Shown one piece after another: positions 57,532 through 64,000 of a stretch of 64,000 nucleotides of DNA (position 1 is its first letter; each line of letters opens with the position of its first letter). Under the pieces are notes generated by a model, which was not told the DNA's origin, did no database searches, and saw only the letters and a program-made list of their open reading frames with translations. This DNA comes from Rhizomys pruinosus. Lineage: Eukaryota; Chordata; Mammalia; Rodentia; Spalacidae. The stretch spans positions 1,221,013 through 1,285,012 of the forward strand of contig VZQC01005691.1 of assembly GCA_009823505.1 (NCBI GenBank), read 5' to 3'. The position numbers were made by a program, and so were the translations under genes.

Positions 57532-58676
57532 ACTGATCCCTTGTCAACTTGACACACAAAACACATCACTATTAAACCACCACCTTTCCAGTTCTTATCC
57601 CCAACGTATGATGTTAACACTAATCACAACCTAAGACAGTACAACCTTAAAAGCACCACAGTCCTTAAAATGTCCAAATGCTTAAAAGTCCAGTCTAATT
57701 AAAAATCTCTTAACTGTGGGCTACTGTAATAATCAAAAAAGTACTGTCTTATTTCAAAGGGAGGAATCAGGCACACTCTAACAAAATCTACCAGCAAAGT
57801 CTCAAGGCTGGAAAACTGGATTCCATACAATCACTTTGATTCTGGTCTCCAAGGGTCTGGCAGCTCACCCTCTTCCGATTCTGCATCCGTCCATGCAACA
57901 CACAGCTCATCTCACAGGCCAGGCCGACTCCATTCCAACCTGCCGCTGCTCTTGGTGGTTTTCCCATGGTCCTGGCATCTCCACAAAGCTGGGGTTCGCC
58001 ACTGAAACTGAGGCAGCACCTTCACCAATGGTCTCTTCTGACCCTCCTGGTGCAAAGCCTCAGCTTCTCTCCATGACCCCTCAATCCTGGGTTCTCCACG
58101 CAACCGAGGTGCACTTCCACCAATGGTCTTTCCTGACCTCTCACAGTGCCAAGCCTCGGCTGCTTTCTGTGACCCACTCAATTTCAACACCAGAACCATA
58201 TAGGAGACTCTTACACATTACCAAGTCTTGCTTCTGGCTTGATATGGAGGCTCAGGCCCCTTCTGGATCACAACTTCTTGTGTGCTGACCCTGAAGAAAT
58301 TCTTCCAGAAGATTTCACACAGTGATGCTGGTCTCTTGTTACTTCAGCTGACTTTTCAGCCCAGCTAACCAGCATCAATTGTTCCAATACAACATAGCTT
58401 TCACTTCAGGTTCTGGTCTCTTATTCTACAGTGATTTTTCGCCCCAGCTGACCAGATTACACAGTCCTGATGATCTCTGTCCCCTTTGAAACTAGAAACT
58501 TCACAACCAGGCCTCCATCTTCTACAAATCCTTCAGCAAAACTGCTCCAAGCTCCACAGCAAAACTTTAGGCATTCAATGATCTTCCCAGCCTAAAGTTC
58601 CAAATGCCTCCACAATCCTTCCCAAAACACAAGGCAGGTCTGGTCACAGCAATACCCACTCTTCTGGTACCAATTC

Positions 58677-59075
58677 TGTCGTAGTTTGTCTTCCATTGCG
58701 TGACAAAACACTCTGACCACACCACTTGGGGGAGAAGGGTTTATTCAGTTAATCTCCTGGTTCACAGTTCATCCTCAGGTCAGGTAGCACAAGGCAGGAA
58801 ACTCAGGCAGGAACCTGGAGGCAGGAGCTGAGCAAGAGCATGGAGGAATGCTGTCTACGGCTTGCTCCTGGCTCATGCCCAGCCCACCTCTTATACAGTA
58901 CACAACAACCTGCCCCGGTGGCACCACTCTTGTGGGCTGGGCCCTCCCCACACTGCTCGACCATCAAGAGAATACTCCACAGATGTGGCCAACGGCCAAT
59001 CCAATGGAGCCAACTTCCCAACTGAGGCTCCCTCAACCCAGGTGTGTCAAGTTGACACTAAAACTATCCAGCACA
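58677..59075 (-). repeat. 5' LTR (minus strand) of the MaLR element
   Basis: 399 bases. Next to its left edge lies the primer-site sequence. Compared with the other LTR it has lost many single bases in runs ('ccattgcgtgac' against 'ccattgctgtgac'). Confidence 0.85.
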
Positions 59076-60269
59076 GCTGTTTTGCTTTTTTTGGTTTGGT
59101 TGTTGTTGTTTTGTTTTTGACACAGTCTCTCCCTAGGTCGGAAGTCACAATATGGACCAGGGTGGCCTCAGTCTCACAGGCTGAGATTAAAAGTGTGTAC
59201 CACCATGACCAGCATTCCTCCTCCTTTCTTATATAGCCAGGCCCACCTGCCCAGGGATGCCATCCCACACTGGCCTGGGCCCTCCTACATCAATTAACAA
59301 TTAATAAAATGCCTCACAGAGACAGGACCAGAGGCAATCTGATGGAAGCAATTCTTCAACTGATGTTCCCTAAACAAATACAAGAAAAGATGAAATAATT
59401 CCATGCATTCTACCATGCATTCACTGTGCAATGAAGCTTAATATCAATACCAGAAAGAGCCCTGCTGTCTACAAGAACTCAGGGAGACTAAAAAACACAT
59501 TCCTTAATAATGAATGGGTCAAAGGAAAAATAAAGAAATAAAAGTATTCCTGGTACTAAATGAAAAGGACTATACAACACAATAAAACCTATGGGACACT
59601 TTAAAAGCAGTCCTAAGAGGGAAATTTATAGCCCTAAGTGCCTACATTAAGAAAACGTAAAGAGCAAAAATAAATAACCTAACACTGCAGCTAAAAACGC
59701 TTTAGAGACAACAATAGATAAACCCTAGATGCAACACACAGGAAGAAATTAAAAAAAAAAAAAAAAACAGAGCATAAAACAATGAAATAAAAACAAAGTA
59801 AATAATGCAAAGAATCAATCAATCTAAGAGCTGGTTCTTTGAAAGGATAAACAAGATAGATAGACCTGTAGCCCAGTTGACAAAAAAAAAGAAAAGAAAA
59901 GAAAGAAAGAGCAACTCCAAATCAATAAAATTATGGAGGAAAAGAGAAACATCACAACAGATAATCAAAAGATCCATATGGGAATACTTTAAAAACCTAC
60001 ACTCTACTAAATTTGAAAACCCAAGAGAAATAGATGAGTATCTGAAATCATGGAAATCACCAAAGGATAACCAAGAAGAGATTGACAGCTTAAACATAAT
60101 ATACTAGGAAACTGAAACCATAATTTAAAAACCTCCTAACTATAAATAGAACAGGCCCAGATGGATTTATGGCAACCATTCTATAAGACATTTATAGTGG
60201 ACCTACAACCATTATTATTCAATTTATTCAAAAGGATAGAAACAGAAGAAAATTTCCCAAATTCTTTTT

Positions 60270-60473
60270 TAACATTTTTTAATTCTATTTATATTCTTTA
60301 TGTGTATGAATGTACTGTCTGCATGTAGGTTTGCACGCCTCGTGTCATGCAATGCCGCGGAGGTCAGAAGAGGGTGTCGGATTCTCCTGGAACTGGAGTT
60401 AAAGACGGTTCTCAACCGCCATATGGGTGCTGGGGGTCCAACCCGAGTCTTCTGCAAGAGCAGTCAGCGCTCC
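60270..60473 (-). mobile_element. B2 SINE, antisense
   Basis: Reversed B2 with 'tatgtgtatgaatgtactgt', 'aatgccgcggaggtcagaag' and 'gcaagagcagtcagcgctcc'. The tRNA head is missing its outermost ~25 bases. Flanks 'ccaaattctttt' and 'cctaaattctttt' are the target duplication. Confidence 0.9.
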
Positions 60474-61288
60474 CTAAATTCTTTTATGAAGCCAGCATCA
60501 CTCTAATACTAAAACTAGGCAAAGATAGAACCAAGAAAGAAAACTATAGACCCATTTCATTAATGAACATAGATGTAAAAATTCTCAACAAAATACTTGC
60601 AAACTGCATACAGGGACATATCAAAAAGATCATCCATCATGACCAAGTCAGATTCATACCAGAGATACAGGATGATTCAACATACATAAATCAATAAATA
60701 TCATAAAACACACAAATGGAACGAAAGACAAAAACCACATGATCATGTCAATTGATGCAAAAAATGCCTTCAACAAAATTTAACAAGCCTTCATGTTTGA
60801 ACTTCTAGATGGAATTGGACTGGAGGGAACATTCCTCAACATAATTAAAGCTATATACAACAAACCCACAGTCAATTAATCTAAATGCAGAAAAATTAGA
60901 AACATTCCCCTTAAAGTCAGGAATGCAGCAAGGATGATCCCCATCTCAACACCTTTTCAATAGAGTGCATGAAATGCTCACCAGAGCAAAAAGACAAGAA
61001 AGGGAAATTAAAGAAGTATTAGTTGGAAAAGAGGTCAAAGTATCCCTTTTTGCAGGTGACATGATAGTTTACCTTAAGGAATGCCAAAAACTCCACCATA
61101 AAATTCCTAGAAATGATTAATTGTTCCAGTAAAGTAGTGGGATACAAAAGTAACCTAGAAAAATCAGCAGGGTTTCTTTATACCAACAACAAGCAATTGG
61201 AGAAGGAATACAAGGAGACCTGCCTAGTCACAATAACCTCAAAAAAAAAAAAATCTTAGAACAAACCTGACCAAAGACACTGAAAATC

Positions 61289-61542
61289 GGGGCTGGAGAG
61301 ATGGCCTAGCGGTTGAGAGCGCCGACCACTCTTACAGAGGACCCGAGTTTGATCCCCAGCACCCACATGGCGGCCGAGAACCGTCTGAAACTCCAATTCT
61401 AGGAGAACTCCAGTTCCAGGGGAATCCGACGCCCTCTTCTGACCTCCGCGGCATTGCACGACACGGGTGCACAAACCGACATGCAGACAGTACATTCATA
61501 CACATATAGAAATAAATAAAATTTTTAAAAATTAAAAAAAAA
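61289..61542 (+). mobile_element. B2 SINE with internal duplication
   Basis: GGGGCTGGAGAGATGGCCTAG head, B-box 'gtttgatcccc', 17-bp duplication ('aactccaattctaggag' then 'aactccagttccagggg'), many intact CpGs and an A-rich tail. Exact target duplication 'aaagacactgaaaatc' at 61273-61288 and 61543-61558. Probably a recent insertion. Confidence 0.95.
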
Positions 61543-61810
61543 AAAGACACTGAAAATCTCTACAATGAAAACTAAATTCTTGAAGAAGGAAATTGAAGAA
61601 GACACCAAAAGATGGAAGGACTTCACATGCTCATGGATTAGAATAATTAATATACTAAAAATGACCATCCTACCCAAAGTAATATATGGATTCAATGCAA
61701 TCCCAATTATAATGCCTATGAGCTTCATCACAGATACAGAAAAAAAGCATTTTCACAGTTGAGGCTTCCTTAGACATTGCGCTCTCTCAGGAACCCTGCT
61801 GGTCTTGAGG

Positions 61811-62760
<950 letters not shown>

Positions 62761-63698
62761 TGAAATCTGGATAAAGCTAATATTTTTACTAGAAGTACTG
62801 ATATAGTCAACAGGAACTCACCCTGGACACATCTTTAAGCTGTAATCAGAAATAACGAGATGACTTTAGTAAAATTTTGAAGTAGAGATTACACTAATAT
62901 TTTAAAATCCTTACTCTGTAGATAAGTGTATTTTAATTTCCCCCCTTGTAAACTTTTATTTCCCTGGGGAAGGAGCTTTTCGGGGGTCTGCTATCTAGCT
63001 AGCAGAACAGCATGCCTTTGATCCCCACACATCGCACTTTGTGGACACCATAGCCATGCTTCCTAGGAGGCCAGAGCTGGGCACCATGAGTCTAACTGAG
63101 GTTAATGACATCCTTGGACCTCATTGTATGCTATGTGAATGCTACCAGAGAGACAGCCCTATGCAGTATGAGAAAGCTCCCAAAGCTCTGGAATTTACCT
63201 CCACTTCAATAACTGAATGTTCTTTAGGGTTAGAATGTGTTATATCATTTGAATTGATTTTAACTACACTTTGGCTCTGGAAAGGACTTGTTTCAAATTG
63301 ACACTGGTACTTTTTGAACTTGATAGCTAAAGATTCTAAGATGCATGTTTTATACTGCTAAAAGTTTTAACCAGTCAGGAAGTTTACATGTAACCAGTGA
63401 TAGTTACTTTATTTTTTTTTGTATGAGTTTTGTTTAGATTGCAATGTTTAGCTTTTGTTAACTCCTTATTCTTGCTGTCTTAAGTTCATTACTATGTTAA
63501 ATGGCACATTTGCCAAGATATTTAGCATGTAAAAAGCAGGACTTTTGTTTTTAACAGCTTCATATTGAAGCTGACACTTACTACAAACAAGTTGAGTGGC
63601 AGGCCTGGTATGCTGTATCGTGTTACACAAAGCTATTGCCAGAATCTTAGTAAATATAATGTTTAAAAAAAAAAAGAAGAAGAAAAAAAAAAAAAAAA

Positions 63699-64000
63699 GC
63701 ATGGAAAAACAAAAGACCCCGGATAGCCAAAGCGACGCTGAGCAAAAAGAGCAATGCAGGAAGGATTACTAACCAGACTTCAAAATATATTATATGGCCA
63801 TAGTCATTAAAAAAACATGGTGTTAGCACAAAACAGACCCATGATCAATGGAAAAAAACTGAAGATCCAAACTTGAGCACATGCAATTTCAACCACCTCA
63901 TTCATATTTGACAAAGGGGCCAAGAAGAGGCAATGGATTCAGCAAATGATGTTGGCAAAACTGGATCTCACTTGTAGAAGAATAAAACTAAACCCCTACC
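63699..64000 (+). mobile_element. Old LINE-1 ORF2, sense, second part
   Basis: Resumes with 'ggaaaaacaaaagaccccgg', 'atagccaaagcgacgctgag', 'ccagacttcaaaatatatta' and 'agacccatgatcaatggaaa', the ORF2 part that follows the point reached at 61753. It runs off the window end. Confidence 0.9.

Larger units (their letters stand above)
57121..59075 (-). mobile_element. Full-length MaLR retroelement, minus strand
   Basis: LTRs at 57121-57531 and 58677-59075 enclose a 1.15-kb internal region. On the minus strand each LTR starts TGTGCTGGATAG and ends in the reverse of 'tgt(t/c)gtag'. Right after the 5' LTR (58676 leftward) the minus strand reads CAGAATTGGTACCAGAAGAG, the MaLR primer-site region. Flanks 'gttgt' (57116-57120) and 'gctgt' (59076-59080) are a near-perfect 5-bp duplication. 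No gag or pol frame. Same family as the element at 27838. Confidence 0.88.
57098..59211 (-). mobile_element. B1 SINE, antisense, split by a MaLR element
   Basis: The T/G-rich tail lies at 57098-57120 and again after 59076. The body at 59120-59211 ('gacacagtctctccctaggt', 'tatggaccagggtggcctca', 'agattaaaagtgtgtaccac') is a diverged reversed B1. The MaLR landed in its tail. Confidence 0.7.
56915..59378 (-). mobile_element. Old MaLR-like LTR, antisense, split by nested insertions
   Basis: The left piece at 56915-57097 ('tggtagacaccatgaccaca', 'gaggaaagccaagacaggaa') and the right piece at 59212-59378 ('cttatatagccaggcccacc', 'ttaataaaatgcctcacaga', 'gatggaagcaattcttcaac') join as one reversed LTR. 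The space between them holds a B1 and, within that, a full MaLR element. Confidence 0.75.
59379..61753 (+). mobile_element. Old LINE-1 ORF2, sense, first part
   Basis: Starts within ORF2 downstream of the endonuclease part ('aaagagccctgctgtctaca'), passes through the reverse transcriptase domain ('agacccatttcattaatgaa' coding YRPISLMN at about 60548; the FADD-type catalytic motif is altered to FAGD at about 61047-61058) and on to the C-terminal half ('acagatacag' at 61731). Stops and frameshifts break it throughout, so it is inactive. It is interrupted by B2s at 60270 and 61289 and a retrocopy at 61754, and resumes at 63699. Confidence 0.88.

Noticed and set aside
63041..63301. 86-codon frame on the plus strand
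   Set aside because: It lies in the 3'-UTR-like half of the retrocopy; no family is recognisable and the composition is not coding-like.

Overview
This window is nuclear DNA of a mouse-like (muroid) rodent. It carries tRNA-derived B2, 7SL-derived B1, and B3, B4 and ID-like SINEs, rodent LINE-1 fragments and MaLR-class LTR elements, all AT-rich, with no operon-like gene packing. The B2 copies share a 3' region (an ACCTCCGCGGCATTGCACGACACGGG-type stretch, split here as ACCTCCGCGGCATTG and CACGACACGGG) that does not look like the mouse B2 I know. I therefore favour a muroid other than Mus or Rattus, but I cannot name the species. I see no intact protein-coding gene; nearly all open frames are chance frames through repeats.

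A large part of the window is redundant. Single N characters at 719, 7423 and 17813 join contigs that overlap instead of following one another. Bases 1-718 repeat 1979-2700. The segment starting at 3582 is repeated from 7424 and again from 17814, and the last two copies begin on the same base directly after an N. The third copy (17814 to about 30365) has patches of heavy indel error, a poly-G run (26841-26873), a broken CA microsatellite and a scrambled CpG-rich block (about 21832-22500). Other patches are identical across all three copies. This looks like unmerged alternative contigs and poor consensus, not a real triplication. The non-redundant sequence is nearer 49 kb.

Layout: 1-7422 holds LINE-1 fragments and B2 insertions (copy A of the repeated segment). 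7424-17812 is copy B, with clean SINE insertions, a CA repeat and a truncated MaLR. 17814-30365 is copy C. 30366-33918 holds SINEs and old MLT1/MST-like LTRs. 33919-37037 is a full-length MaLR element containing nested SINEs, a 235-bp insertion with direct repeats and a probable solo LTR. 37038-49740 has solo MaLR and ERV LTRs, B1 and B2 elements, an inverted LINE-1 insertion and long stretches of apparently unique DNA. 49744-50262 is a long TG/TATG-rich tract. 50929-56604 has B1, a DNA-transposon fragment, a LINE-1 3' UTR, B2 and a 49-bp minisatellite. 56915-59378 is a three-level nest: an old LTR hit by a B1, which was hit by a full-length MaLR. 59379-64000 is an old plus-strand LINE-1 interrupted by two B2s and by a FAM133-family processed pseudogene whose 5' part is inverted.

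The most interesting items are the 5'-inverted FAM133 retrocopy (61754-63698), the nested MaLR elements with visible LTRs, primer-site and polypurine features, a B2 subfamily with an internal 17-bp duplication, the 235-bp insertion of unknown origin at 34804-35038, and the assembly artefacts. I found no evidence of an undescribed functional system.
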